Source: Fomitopsis serialis (taxonomy: Eukaryota > Basidiomycota > Agaricomycetes > Polyporales > Fomitopsidaceae). Taken from it: a DNA stretch of 18,000 nucleotides. Both the position numbers and the translations under genes were made by a program. The stretch lies in NCBI RefSeq assembly GCF_022376445.1, contig NW_025955622.1, positions 1-18,000 of the forward strand, read 5' to 3'. How positions within the stretch are numbered: the stretch's first letter is position 1; the number at the start of each line of letters is the position of its first letter. This document shows, in pieces, positions 1 through 8,863 of this stretch. The notes below the pieces were generated by a model. The model saw only the letters and a program-made list of their open reading frames with translations, was not told the DNA's origin and did not search any database.

Positions 1-41
1 ATGAAGCAGCAAGCCTCCATCTCACATTCAACAATTTGTAG

Positions 42-89
42 GTCGATACGTACGAGGCACATGTCCTCGACGAGGATTATCCAGACTGA
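42..89 (+). CDS. possible 3'-terminal exon of an upstream gene (partial)
   Basis: After an acceptor-like tttgtag at 35-41, one frame reads VDTYEAHVLDEDYPD and then a tga at 87-89. The acidic, coding-looking tail and the good acceptor are the only support. The upstream exon lies outside the window or cannot be placed. It could equally be chance, since 15 codons carry little information. Confidence 0.2.
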   Translation, partial: VDTYEAHVLDEDYPD

Positions 90-921
90 GTTACGCTACG
101 CAGAGTGCCATGCCGCTCAGTCGGAAAGGATGGCATTCTCGGTGCAGGCACCACAGTGACCACACCAGTGCCGCAGTTTGCGTGTTATGCGCTGCCCGCT
201 GCGTACCGGACAATCCGTGGACTCAAGGCGTACTACTACCACGCGGACATTCAGTTAGGATTGCTGGTGTTACTTATTATTATCGACTATATAAGTGCAG
301 TTCGTTCCCTGGGCCTAGATGCACTTCGACCAACCTCAAAGACTCCCAATGAACTCGTGAGTAGGATCGTGGCAATGGCACCGCCCTTCGCCGTGGACAG
401 CCAATAGGAGCTGCATCTAATGTGATCTCGACCACCCTATCACAGGTTCAGGCCCTGGGACCCACCAGGGACAATTGGTATTGCGATTCATCTGACAGGA
501 CGAGAACAACGCCGTTAAAGTCCTCTGGGGGAGTTGCTAGTACTCAGTTTGGGTGACGTTGGGCTTCCAAGATTCCTCATGCCAAACGAATCCCTCAGAA
601 GGCGTGCCAGCTACTACTTACCGGTCAACCGGCCAGTACATGAAGCTTACCTGAAGAGTCTTGACACCGCTCGATGCGATCGTCCACTCGGAGCGCCCAC
701 GACGGATGTGGCATGTGTCGGCGCGGGCGTCGAGTCTCATGCATCCTCCTACCACACTTCCATGCACCATGCCTGTGCGTGACACGGGCGTATCTCCAGA
801 CATCACGCATAGGACCACAGCGCACAGGATGTAGCGCGTCTCACCTAGCTGAGATACTTCAAAAGCGAGGAGAACTCAAGACTGGTACGACAGCGCAGAT
901 CTCCCGCTTTCCAGTGACGCC
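90..921. other. 5' flank of MC1; left part of duplicated unit 1
   Basis: No convincing coding region was found. The stretch aligns in patches with the flank upstream of MC2 (3850-4564). Matching patches include ccgcccttcgccgtgga near 390 against ctgcccttcgccgcgga near 4060, ggcgtgccagct near 601 against 4249, and gacacgggcgtatct near 781 against 4408. A TATA-like tatataa lies near 288-294, but it is over 600 nt from the MC1 start, so it may belong to something lost. Short open frames here are not conserved with the unit 2 copy and are treated as noise. Confidence 0.6.
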
Positions 922-2790
922 ATGCCAGAGCCCGTCCCAAAGAGAAGAGACACACCACTCAAGAAGGCACTCAGCATTGCAGTGCAGTACTCTACTCTGA
1001 GCACTTATGAGCCGCCGCTGGACCTCGCTGGAACGCATAACGACCCAAAGATCTTGTCTGCCCTCTTAGTTGGTAAGCTGGATCAGGACGCGTTATATAC
1101 TGGCCTATCACTTACCCTCTACCCGTAGACTTGTATGGATACGATAGCAATAACATCACCATATTGATGGACGACGATCCTAACGGTGATCCTCAACGAC
1201 TCCCCACCAAGGAAAACATTGTGGGCCAAGTTTCGGAGCCTTGCTCGTATAAGCTGGCTAACTGTGGCTTGAATGAATCATTCAGAAGCGTGCAATGCAT
1301 GAGCTAGTCGCCGACGCGCAACCCGAAGATCATTTTGTCTTTCATTGTAAGTACACAGGTCCTTGAAGCAATGCAACCTTGCCAGCTTCCCCGAGATTAA
1401 GCGCTGTCTATTTAGTCTCCGGGCATGGCGCCCAAGTGTCGAAGGGTGATACTGAAAAAACCGATGATGGTTAAGCCCACCAAGCACTGTATGACCATGA
1501 ATATGTCCTGACACTGCCGCAGTCATCTGGCCCGCCGACGTAGAAGTCGATTCCGACGGGAACTTCGCAAATTACATTATGGATGACGTGAGTCCACATC
1601 AATCAGTCCTCGCGAGTAGTTCCTTGACGACATTCCACTTTCGACAGGAGATCCATGATATTCTAGTGAAGCACATCCCTGTAGGCGCACATTTCATGGT
1701 CAGTGCGACTTGGGAGTCCGAGATTGCCTCAACTAAATCGCAGCACTTGCATAGATGGTCTTCGACTGCTGCCATTCTGGCACATTAGCCGGTAAGGCGC
1801 ATTTTATGATGGTTCAAGGGCCGATCGGCCGACCAATACCACGCAGAATTGCCAAACGACAGTGAACGTGACACTCCGCCCTTAACTCCTTCGTCTTCCA
1901 CGTCGGGCACGATGCCAATACCACCGAACGTCAATGCCAGTATGTTGATTCAGCTGTATTGCGGTGGACGCCTGCTCAATCGTCCCCTTTAGTCCGTGTG
2001 CGAGGATCGCACGACGTTCGTAAGTGACATCATGATCTGTCGCCTGAATGCTGAAACAGTCGTGTGACATCTTCGCTTGCATTAGATACGGACGAAGGCA
2101 TCCAGCGCAAGACTGATAAACAGGAATTCAAGCCCGCGGTGCCTTTTACCCACAATCTGGATGTGAACGCGCCGTCGGTCGTTGCGGATATAGTGAGTAC
2201 GCCATATACTAGCAACTGAGCACGTTCGACGAGCGTTTCAGACTGCATGGGCTGCCTGTGAAGACTCGCAAGTAACACTGGACAGACCCAAGGGAGGACT
2301 ATTCATAAATATGAGCTTTTTCTGCGTACGTCTGGTTCTGGCAGGACCTCATAGATGCACCTCAGGCTCTAGCTAAGGCTTTGCGTGAGTTTCGCATGTT
2401 CCCTCCTTTTCTACGACGCTGACGTCCTACAAACAAGGGAGAAACCCGAACACGAGCCACGGAGAGCTTTTGGGCAACGTGACGTGCGTTTAAATGAATG
2501 TAGAGTGATGCGCGTATACGCTAATCGGCCGTTAACCACTACGTAAGGCGCGAGATCAGGAAGATTGTTACAGTGTACAACCAGCACTTCTCCACAGATG
2601 TTGAGATCCCGAAGCCGGAGGTGCGCTTATTTTCCCCTTACAGAGTTTGAGTGTGTCCTGAATTGACATTGCTGGCAGATGGAGTGTGTGGCGCCGTTGG
2701 TACGATCTTCGAGTATGTTTCATCGAGCATTGGTCTAACTTGCATTCCTACCACCAGAGAGAAGTGATGCCCGCGCCGGTGATCTTCTGA
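922..2790 (+). CDS. metacaspase (type I, no prodomain), tandem copy 1
   Basis: Caspase-fold cysteine protease (clan CD, family C14B). Metacaspases cleave after Arg/Lys and act in stress responses, protein quality control and cell death. Manual splicing gives exons 922-1072, 1129-1220, 1286-1346, 1416-1469, 1523-1587, 1648-1698, 1755-1791, 1847-1939, 1993-2019, 2086-2192, 2242-2325, 2366-2384, 2438-2483, 2548-2620, 2679-2699 and 2758-2790. They chain without a stop into 337 residues. The family landmarks run in order: KKALSIAVQYST near 14-25, MDD and PTKENI ending at 81, FSGHG with catalytic His105, DDEIHD near 140-145, FDCCHSGT with catalytic Cys164, a Ser/Thr/Pro-rich loop at about 172-201, ACEDSQ near 241-246, and ELLGNVTREI. 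The protein begins at the p20 domain, so there is no Pro/Gln-rich or zinc-finger prodomain. The ATG was chosen because it is the first in frame with KKAL. Exon 11 uses a shifted donor (see findings). Exon-by-exon conservation with the copy at 4565 supports a functional gene. Confidence 0.87.
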
Positions 2791-3266
2791 AGTCTCTATT
2801 CCGTTCACGTACGTGTTCTCACCAAAATGGGCTTGATCTCCTTGGAGCGCCTAGCATGTCGTGCCTTCGGAATATCTAAGACTGTATCCGCACTGTTATA
2901 GCCACGTCGGCCGACTGGGAGTCAGGAAAAATCATCGCATCACACCAGGATTCAGAGCGTGCCTTATTTCGTTGTCCCACTCCCGAGCGATCGCTTGTCA
3001 TAACGTGGGAGGAGCGAATGTACTAGGGCATTCAGAAATCCGAGTCAGGATAAATTTGTTCATTCTAGCCTATGTATTACGGATCAATCCCCGACGCTGC
3101 ATGTGCCGCATGGCACATGCGTTGTTGCTAACCTACAAACTCATCAAGGATCAATGATTGACATCTATGCGCTCCCGACTGTTCGAGTCATGATTGTACA
3201 CATATAAGTATACATACAGAACGGTACGGAGATTGGACACGTTAGACCTCGTTCAACATCCGAGTC
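2791..3266. other. intergenic region between MC1 and SSP1
   Basis: Nothing coding is supported. The right end carries a TATA-like element for SSP1. The 98-codon open frame at 2861-3157 shows no recognisable domain and no counterpart after MC2. Confidence 0.5.
3203..3210 (+). promoter_or_regulatory. TATA-like box of SSP1
   Basis: TATAAGTA lies about 57-64 nt before the SSP1 ATG. SSP2 has a TATA box at nearly the same distance (TATAAAA at 9864-9870), which supports the call. Confidence 0.45.
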
Positions 3267-3767
3267 ATGAAGCTAGGACTGAGGTGCGTTGCATTCACGC
3301 TGTACTGACTCAAGAGTTGACCATATTTTGCTCAGCACTTTGATCTGGCTTCTGCCGTCGATCGTGGACGCTCTGACATTCGAGGCACCAAGGAGTCGTC
3401 ATGGGAAGTTGGAGATAGCACCACTGTCAACTGGTCGACCTCTGCGGGAGATCCACCGTCGTTCGCACTACAGATCTACGAGATATACTACAATCAGCTA
3501 TATACAATCTCCAACGACACTGCCACCTCATTGGAAACCCTCACGTTCACTGTTCCAGTCGTGTCTCAAGGGTGCGATGTTCTTCGTGCCGTGGGTGGTC
3601 AGTTGGGATGCTGACATTCAACAGAGGCGCATGGACGCTGCGCGCTGCCAACCAAAGGTGACTTCCACTTTACCGAAACTAAAGATCATGCTGATGTGTG
3701 ACAACCCAGTGATTTCACGCAGGCGCCGTATGCTGAGAGTGGAACGTTTGGCATATGGGCTATCTAA
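3267..3767 (+). pseudogene. small secreted Kre9/Knh1-like protein SSP1, with one frameshift
   Basis: Homologue of the genes at 9927 and 11531. Exons are 3267-3283, 3336-3571, 3625-3657 and 3710-3767, in the same four-exon plan and similar phases. The start reads MKLGLSTLIWLLPSIVDA, a clear signal peptide. The body shows SWEVGDSTTVNW, SAGDPPSFALQIY, TLTFTVPVV, AWTLRAANQ and a C-terminal SGTFGIW. This W-x-x-G, GDP-x-SF, SG-x-F pattern fits a single Ig-like Kre9/Knh1 (Ser/Thr-rich cell-wall protein) domain. Between the signal peptide (gctctg, 3370-3375) and the tgg at 3402 there are 26 nt where SSP2 has 24, so the frames do not meet. Total exon length is 344 nt, consistent with one missing base or two extra. 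The gene is either broken or carries a base-call error. The rest of the domain and its splice sites look well kept, so decay is recent if real. Confidence 0.65.
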
Positions 3768-3849
3768 CACTACCAATGTGACGACTCTCTGGTATTGGTA
3801 CTTTGTTGGGTTTGGATACTGTTATTGGTCGCTTTCAAAGGCGCAATGG

Positions 3850-3912
3850 TGACATGGTGGCTTCCGGGCATAATCCGAGGCGTTTGCTCAAGGCACTATC
3901 TTGATCGGGCGC
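3850..3912 (+). repeat. 63-nt flank element, copy in unit 2
   Basis: Aligns without gaps to 6909-6971 with roughly three quarters of bases identical, ending in the shared gatcgggcgc. A shorter, weaker match lies near 200-240 in unit 1. In one frame both good copies read S-E-x-F-A followed by I-x-I-G-R, and some differences fall in third codon positions. It may therefore be a coding relic rather than a regulatory site. It marks the junction between the SSP part and the metacaspase part of each unit. Confidence 0.5.
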
Positions 3913-4490
3913 GGCTCCGCTGCCTCCGCAACGAAGAGTCGCAGACATCTTATCGATCTATACTTATTTACTTGTTTATCCAAATTTGTAGCGTCTAGAA
4001 GCACCTCAATTCCCTTAGATTCCCACTCAAACCGCAATAGGTTTGCGGTATTGGCACTGCCCTTCGCCGCGGACGCCGACCTGCGTCTCTTGTCACATTT
4101 CAAACACTCTTGACGTCCAGGTCCAGCGACAATTGGTATCTCGCGAAGCACACTCAGGGTTGCGCTACGACTCAGAGAACAGTGGCAAAGTTCTGGGGGT
4201 GTCACTCATCCGGCATCCAAGGGTCCTCATGCTAATCAAATACCGGAGGCGTGCCAGCTAATGCTGGTCACCGGTTGCCAGTGAACGCCAACATGCAGCC
4301 TACCCCGAAGAGTCTTCAAGCTTCTTCAAGACACCGCTCACTGTGCGAGGAGCGCCGGACCTAAATATCGCGCGGGCACTTCCATGCTCCATGGCTGTGC
4401 GTGGCACGGGCGTATCTTTAGCGATCACGCAGAAGTCCGCAGTGGCCAGGATGTGGCGCGTCTCACCCGGCTGAGATCCTTGGGAAGTGG

Positions 4491-4498
4491 TTTAAATA
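4491..4498 (+). promoter_or_regulatory. TATA-like element of MC2
   Basis: TTTAAATA lies about 67 nt before the ATG at 4565. The aligned place before MC1 has no such sequence, so the two copies may be transcribed differently. This is a weak call on a short motif. Confidence 0.3.
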
Positions 4499-4564
4499 CT
4501 AGTAGGTTCAGCACTGGTACGTCGGGAACTCTCCCGTTACCACAGCCCCCCAAGTTCTTGCGCT

Positions 4565-6411
4565 ATGCCTGTTGCGACAAGACCACCGCTCAAGAAGGCT
4601 CTCAGCATCGCAGTGCAGTACTCTACTCTGAAAGAGTATAACCTAGAACTCCCTGGAGCATGCAACGATCCGAAGATCCTATCGGACCTCTTGCATAGTG
4701 AGCTGCACAAGCTTTCCGACTATCGAATGGATCGTCTGAGTCATTCTGTCAACAGATGTCTATGGCTATGAACAAGACCACATCATCATCCTATTGGACG
4801 ACGAATCCAGTGATCATCGACGGCCGACTAAGGAAAACATTGTGGGTCGAATCTTATGTTCATGCGATGATCCAAGTTGACCCTAACTTGGATGCAATGT
4901 CTAGGAGCGCGCAATGCACGCGCTAGTCGCGGATGCACAGCCCGGAGATCACTTCGTCTTTCACTGTAAGTCGCACAGCTGTAGGGACTATCCCGGAAGT
5001 TGAGCGCTTTCATTCAAGTCTCTGGACACGGCGCGCAAGTACTGAACGAGGATGGTACCGAGAAAAGCGGATTTGACGACGGTAAGCTTATGCAGACCTT
5101 CTGCATCATTAGAGGCGCTCATAGTCACAGTCATTTGGCCCGCCGACGTGGAATACGATTCCGACGGCAATTTCGCCAACTACATCAAGGATGACGTGAG
5201 TCTACAGCGTTGAGTCCTTGCGACAACCCACTGATGGTACCGTTCCCAAATGATAGGAAATTCACGATGTCCTAGTGAACCATGTCCCTTTAGGCGCACA
5301 CTTCATGGTCAGTGCGACTTGACCTGGAGAGGGCCCCGCCCCCGTTGAACTTACTGTCGGCATACACAGATGATCTTCGACTGCTGTCATTCTGGCACGA
5401 TGGCCGGTGCGACAAAAGTCATGTCTTTGCACCCCACTTCAGGCTGATGAATATCGTCAGATCTGCCGAATGACAGCGCAGACTGTCCGCCCCTGACACC
5501 TTCGTCCTCGACGTCGAGTACGATGTCAATACCTTCATATGCGAAGAACAGTACGTCGCTCTGGCTAGAGACTCCCGAGACCGCACTCACTCGGTCTACA
5601 GTTCGTGTGCGGGGATCGCAGGACGTTCGTACGTGCCATCCATCCATCCATCCATCCATAGGAATGGGAACGTCATCATCGGGCCCCACGTCAGATACCG
5701 AGGAGGGCCTCCAGCGCAAGACGGCGCAAGAGACTTTCTTTCCCGCTGCCGCTTTCACTCATGACTTGGATGAGAATGCGCCAGCCGTTGCCGACATAGT
5801 GAGTATGCGAACTTGCGAAGATATAAGTCTCTCGCTTACGATGTGTTTGAGACTTCATTGTCCGCCTGCCTAGATTCGCAGCAAACTCTCGGAGGGTCGA
5901 AAGGAGGGTTGTTCATCAATGTGAGCTCTTACCTGGACAGGCCCGCTCCTGCTGTGTGTTGACGCTTGTATCGTAGGCTCTAGCCGAGGCTTTGCGTGAG
6001 TGCTAAATAGCTGTTGCTAAACTTCAGTGGTGCTGATGACTTGCAGGGCACAATCCAACGAACCACGCAGAACTGCTGCGCAACGTGACGTACGTCCACC
6101 TCCAGGGAGGATGTATCGTATGTACTCATCGACTGACTGTTTGTGATTGACTGTACCAGACGCGAGATCGCGAAGATCACTGCGAAGATCAATTCGCATC
6201 TCTCGAGCGATGAACAGTTCGAGACCCCAACGCCGGAGGTGCGGTTTATCTATGCTGTGTCGTAACGCACTCCTCATCCTTCATCCTTCGTACTGGCAGA
6301 TGGAGAGCATGCAATCGATGGTACGCTCGCTGATCGCCTACGACCGGTCATCGGTGCTGATTCTGTTTGGTTCGCTAGCGGGAAGCGATGGCCTCGCCGC
6401 TCGACATTTGA
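4565..6411 (+). CDS. metacaspase (type I, no prodomain), tandem copy 2
   Basis: Paralogue of the gene at 922 with the same 16-exon plan: 4565-4697, 4756-4841, 4905-4965, 5019-5081, 5131-5195, 5257-5307, 5370-5406, 5461-5550, 5602-5628, 5662-5798, 5852-5920, 5977-5995, 6047-6089, 6160-6238, 6300-6320 and 6379-6411. The exons total 1014 nt (337 residues), the same as copy 1 although individual exons differ. Motifs are KKALSIAVQYST at 10-21, LLDDE, PTKENI ending at 73, FSGHG with catalytic His97, IWPADVE, DDEIHD, FDCCHSGT with catalytic Cys159, SACLDSQ (the canonical metacaspase p10 motif) and AELLRNVTREI. The 38 residues from IWPADVE to GAHFM match copy 1 at 32 positions, while the exon 8-10 linker is much more variable. 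Intron 9 is only 33 nt and made of a CCAT repeat. Introns 8 and 9 can both be retained in frame. The short C-terminal exon (REAMASPLDI) matches REVMPAPVIF of copy 1, which fixes the last splice. Confidence 0.88.
5636..5659 (+). repeat. (CCAT)6 microsatellite inside MC2 intron 9
   Basis: Six perfect CCAT units fill nearly the whole 33-nt interval between the gtacgt donor and the atag acceptor. The equivalent MC1 intron (2020-2085) is 66 nt and has no such repeat. Confidence 0.9.
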
Positions 6412-6659
6412 AGACTACTCCCGATGACCCTGCGATTCACGTCTCTGAGTCATGCCTTATCTCGTATAGCTTGTTTTGAATAGTCTATGTGGTCGTGTCC
6501 TTTCATCGGCAGTCCGTGGTGATGCGTTGGTCCGTGACCCGCCCTGCTCCGAGTCCTCCTAGACTTGATATCATGTTCGTCCGAGTCCGAATTGTACGCC
6601 GTGCAGTGGTCTGACGCTTCATGACAGATTCTGAAATGCATGTGGAACGATTAAACATA
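6412..6659. other. intergenic region after MC2
   Basis: About 250 nt with no supported feature. Confidence 0.5.
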
Positions 6660-6971
6660 GTAACCTAACATGTTGAAGGGACACAATGACACCTTGCGCC
6701 CTCCATGTGCCACGGGCTGGCGGGCCAGTGCCATATCATTACGAGCAAGTGACCTGGCGCAACACGTCAGAAACAGGTGTGTCACAGCCTACAGTCGATA
6801 TCAACTGGGTACTGCCACTACGTGCCAGTTTGCGCTGTCGTGGCCCATCGAGGATCAACATAGCTGAGTCGCATACTTGTGTACTGAACTAGCCTTAGGA
6901 CACGGGCCTGCCATTGTGGCTGCCCGGCATTATCCGAAGAGTTTGCGTCAGATGCTATCTCGATCGGGCGC
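6660..6971 (+). pseudogene. truncated third duplication unit with an SSP-like relic
   Basis: The stretch ends with a second good copy of the 63-nt flank element (6909-6971), beyond which homology stops and the protease promoter begins. Upstream, an ATG at 6670 reads MLK, like the SSP3 start. A shifted frame at 6686-6892 gives YHYEQVTWRNTSE and then VDINWVL, which loosely resembles the SSP body (aromatic-x-G, T-x-x-W, short beta strands). No signal peptide or intact splice plan can be recovered. It is read as remains of an SSP gene plus its 3' flank. The element match is firm, the SSP link is weak. Confidence 0.35.
6909..6971 (+). repeat. 63-nt flank element, copy in unit 3
   Basis: Partner of 3850-3912. 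In unit 2 the sequence continues into the MC2 upstream region. Here it breaks at about 6971 into unrelated sequence, which marks the end of the tandem array. Confidence 0.5.
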
Positions 6972-6996
6972 CTGTAAGCAGTAAGTACTGACCTCC

Positions 6997-7027
6997 TGTC
7001 TCTTCACACTTGTCTCTCTTCACACTC
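6997..7027 (+). promoter_or_regulatory. CT-rich direct repeat before the protease gene
   Basis: Two near copies of gtctcttcacact lie side by side within the leader, 126-156 nt before the ATG. Pyrimidine tracts of this kind are common just upstream of transcription starts in fungi. No TATA box is evident. Confidence 0.35.
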
Positions 7028-7152
7028 GAGTGCACGAACTACGTCCCGGACCCCCCTTTCCCCGCCAGCCTCGCCAGCCTTTAGCAACCCGTCTACCGCC
7101 ACCTCCGCGCTCAACGACACCTCGGCCATCGATACAGGCCTCGGCCATCACC

Positions 7153-8863
7153 ATGGCCTCCCAATACCATCCCTCGGAGTGGAAGAAGGCCGCCTACTAC
7201 CACGGTGTCTCTGTCGACCCTCCTGAGCTCCTGTACCGCTCAAATTACCTCGACACTCCCTTCCCCCGTCCCACGGGCCGGTTTCAGCACCGCCCTGCCA
7301 AGACCGTCCATGGTGTCTTCAATACGCCGCTCCACCCTGTCTGGCCCGCTGTCGCCCCCAGGATCCGGGACATATTGAAAGAGCGGAAGATCCGTTACTC
7401 CTCCATCCAGGCAGCTCGTTTCGTAACCCACTACGAGGACGGGCAGGAGAGTCTCGGTCCGGTGGTCATCTGGATCGCGACTCATCCCAACAGCACCACC
7501 GCCGAGGACGCGCACCTCGCTTCCCCAGACATTCTCGCTCTTCTCGAGGCTAACGGAGTGCACGACGCCGTGGTGGAGTGGTTCGAGGGAGCCGTGGAGA
7601 GACTGTCCGGTCCGGCCCTTCTGCGCGTCACCTCGGGCGTCGACCCCTCATACTACGTCCGTCGGTTCCTGACAGCCGGGCTCGGTATGCCCATTGCTAC
7701 CGTGGAGAGGGAGGTTGACGATGCTCAGGGGAGCGTCGCCTTCTTCTTCCACGAGAACAAGGACAGGCACGGCAGGGATAGCGCCAGGGTCCTCGCCGTG
7801 AGCAACTGCCATATCCTTCTCACGAACACTACCGTCCCGTACCAGTTCGAGGGCGCTGGCGCACCTCCCCAGCACGTTCGACTTGCCGGCTCCCGTCGCT
7901 TCCAGCGTGGCCTCAAGGAGATCGACACCGCCATCGACGAACACAGAGACAATGCCGACATGCTGGCTCAAAACATTGTGGACGACACGGACGCGGCCCA
8001 GCGGGTGCGGTTGGCAGAGAAGGACACCGCCGCTCTTGAGGCTTTCACAGAGGACGTCAAGGCTCAGTGGGGCGATATCACGCATCGAAATATCGGCCAT
8101 GTTGATTGGGCTCCCGAGATCTCCGTCGACGTTGGCGGTAGCGGCTACACCAAGGACATTGGCACATTCGAGGTCGATCCGGAGAGGTTCAGGGCCCAGT
8201 TCAGGGGCAATGTAGTCGACCTAGGTGCGTCTTCCCTTATTTTTCTTGCAATCACCTCATCTGATGAGAGAATTCTTCGGAGCCAAGTATAGTAGGCAGC
8301 AACTCAACGCCAAGTTCTACCCTCAGATTAACGGTAGGACCGCGTTCGAGTTCCCCTTCGATCGCCAGCTCAGGATCGACGGCTGGCTCACGCGCGAGCT
8401 GCTGGCTAATCCTGACATTTTCGACAGCAACAATGAGGCCTGCATCGTCGTCATGAAAGATGGTAACACCAGCGATCTTACGGTGGGACGCTTCGCCGGC
8501 CTCGAGGCCTACACTTGTGACGAGCTCGGTGTCGAGTCCGTGGAACTCGCTGTTTACAATTACGGCAAGCAGTCCGGGGACTTCTCCGCCCAGGTGCAGA
8601 CAAGTTTGCGCCCCCGATGATGAACACTGGTCGCCTCCATCCAGTAGAGACACCGCTGCACCCGGGTATGTATGAGATTCCTGGGCGACTCCGGCTCGCT
8701 CATCTTCGACGGCAAGGACAAGATGGTTGGGATACTCCATTCTGGGCTGGCGACTCGGAAAGGCGAAAGTCACCACGTCACCTACGCAACCCCTGCGTGG
8801 TGGGCCATCGAGCAGCTCAAAGCCCAGTATCCGCACGCCGAGTTCAGCCGCGATCGCTTCTAA
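7153..8863 (+). CDS. chymotrypsin-like (S1-fold) serine protease, uncharacterised fungal family
   Basis: Exons are 7153-8224, 8283-8593 and 8648-8863, giving 532 residues. The ATG sits in ccatcaccATGG. The open frame runs further upstream but contains no other ATG. Residues 1-190 form an N-terminal region (starting MASQYHPSEWKKAAYYHG) of unknown function with no signal peptide, so the protein is probably intracellular. The protease part shows VLAVSNCHILL with likely catalytic His220, KDIGTF with likely Asp335, and GDSGSLIF with the nucleophile Ser476. Typical C-terminal lobe strands follow (MVGILHSG, SHHVTYATPAWW). VIVMKDGNTSD-like and CDELGVESVELAVYNYG segments lie between. The acceptor of the last intron is problematic. 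The only frame-keeping AG is at 8646-8647, which inserts 12 residues just before GDSG (see findings). Third positions are strongly C/G-rich compared with the metacaspases next door, so this gene has different codon bias. Substrate and role are unknown. Confidence 0.8.

Larger units (their letters stand above)
3768..4564. other. SSP1 3' flank and MC2 5' flank, duplicated sequence
   Basis: Nothing here supports a gene. The first part contains a 63-nt element (3850-3912) also found at 6909-6971. The remainder aligns in patches with 250-921 upstream of MC1. The end holds a TTTAAATA at 4491-4498, about 67 nt before the MC2 ATG, which MC1 lacks. A 105-codon reverse-strand frame at 3888-4205 has no matching open frame in the unit 1 copy, so it is not called. 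Confidence 0.55.

Noticed and set aside
105..407. 100-codon frame with a hydrophobic stretch (membrane protein?)
   Set aside because: The homologous flank in unit 2 does not keep this frame, and the hydrophobic run comes from AT-rich flank sequence.
922..2790. Reading both metacaspase loci as pseudogenes because their open frames are fragmented
   Set aside because: All interruptions fall in GT-AG introns at matching positions in both copies, and the spliced frames are open from ATG to stop.
3289..3852. 187-codon plus-strand frame at SSP1
   Set aside because: It contains part of the SSP1 signal peptide, then leaves the conserved frame at the indel and reads through introns. The residues after that point match nothing in SSP2 or SSP3.
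5636..5659. Short repeat considered as a regular array (CRISPR-like or minisatellite)
   Set aside because: It is a simple tetranucleotide microsatellite in a eukaryotic intron with no spacers.
7030..7152. N-terminal extension of the protease from a GTG at 7030
   Set aside because: It is Pro/Arg/Thr-rich leader sequence with no ATG. The ATG at 7153 has a good context and begins the family-like part.
7648..8100. 150-codon minus-strand open frame
   Set aside because: Antisense shadow of protease exon 1, for the same reason.
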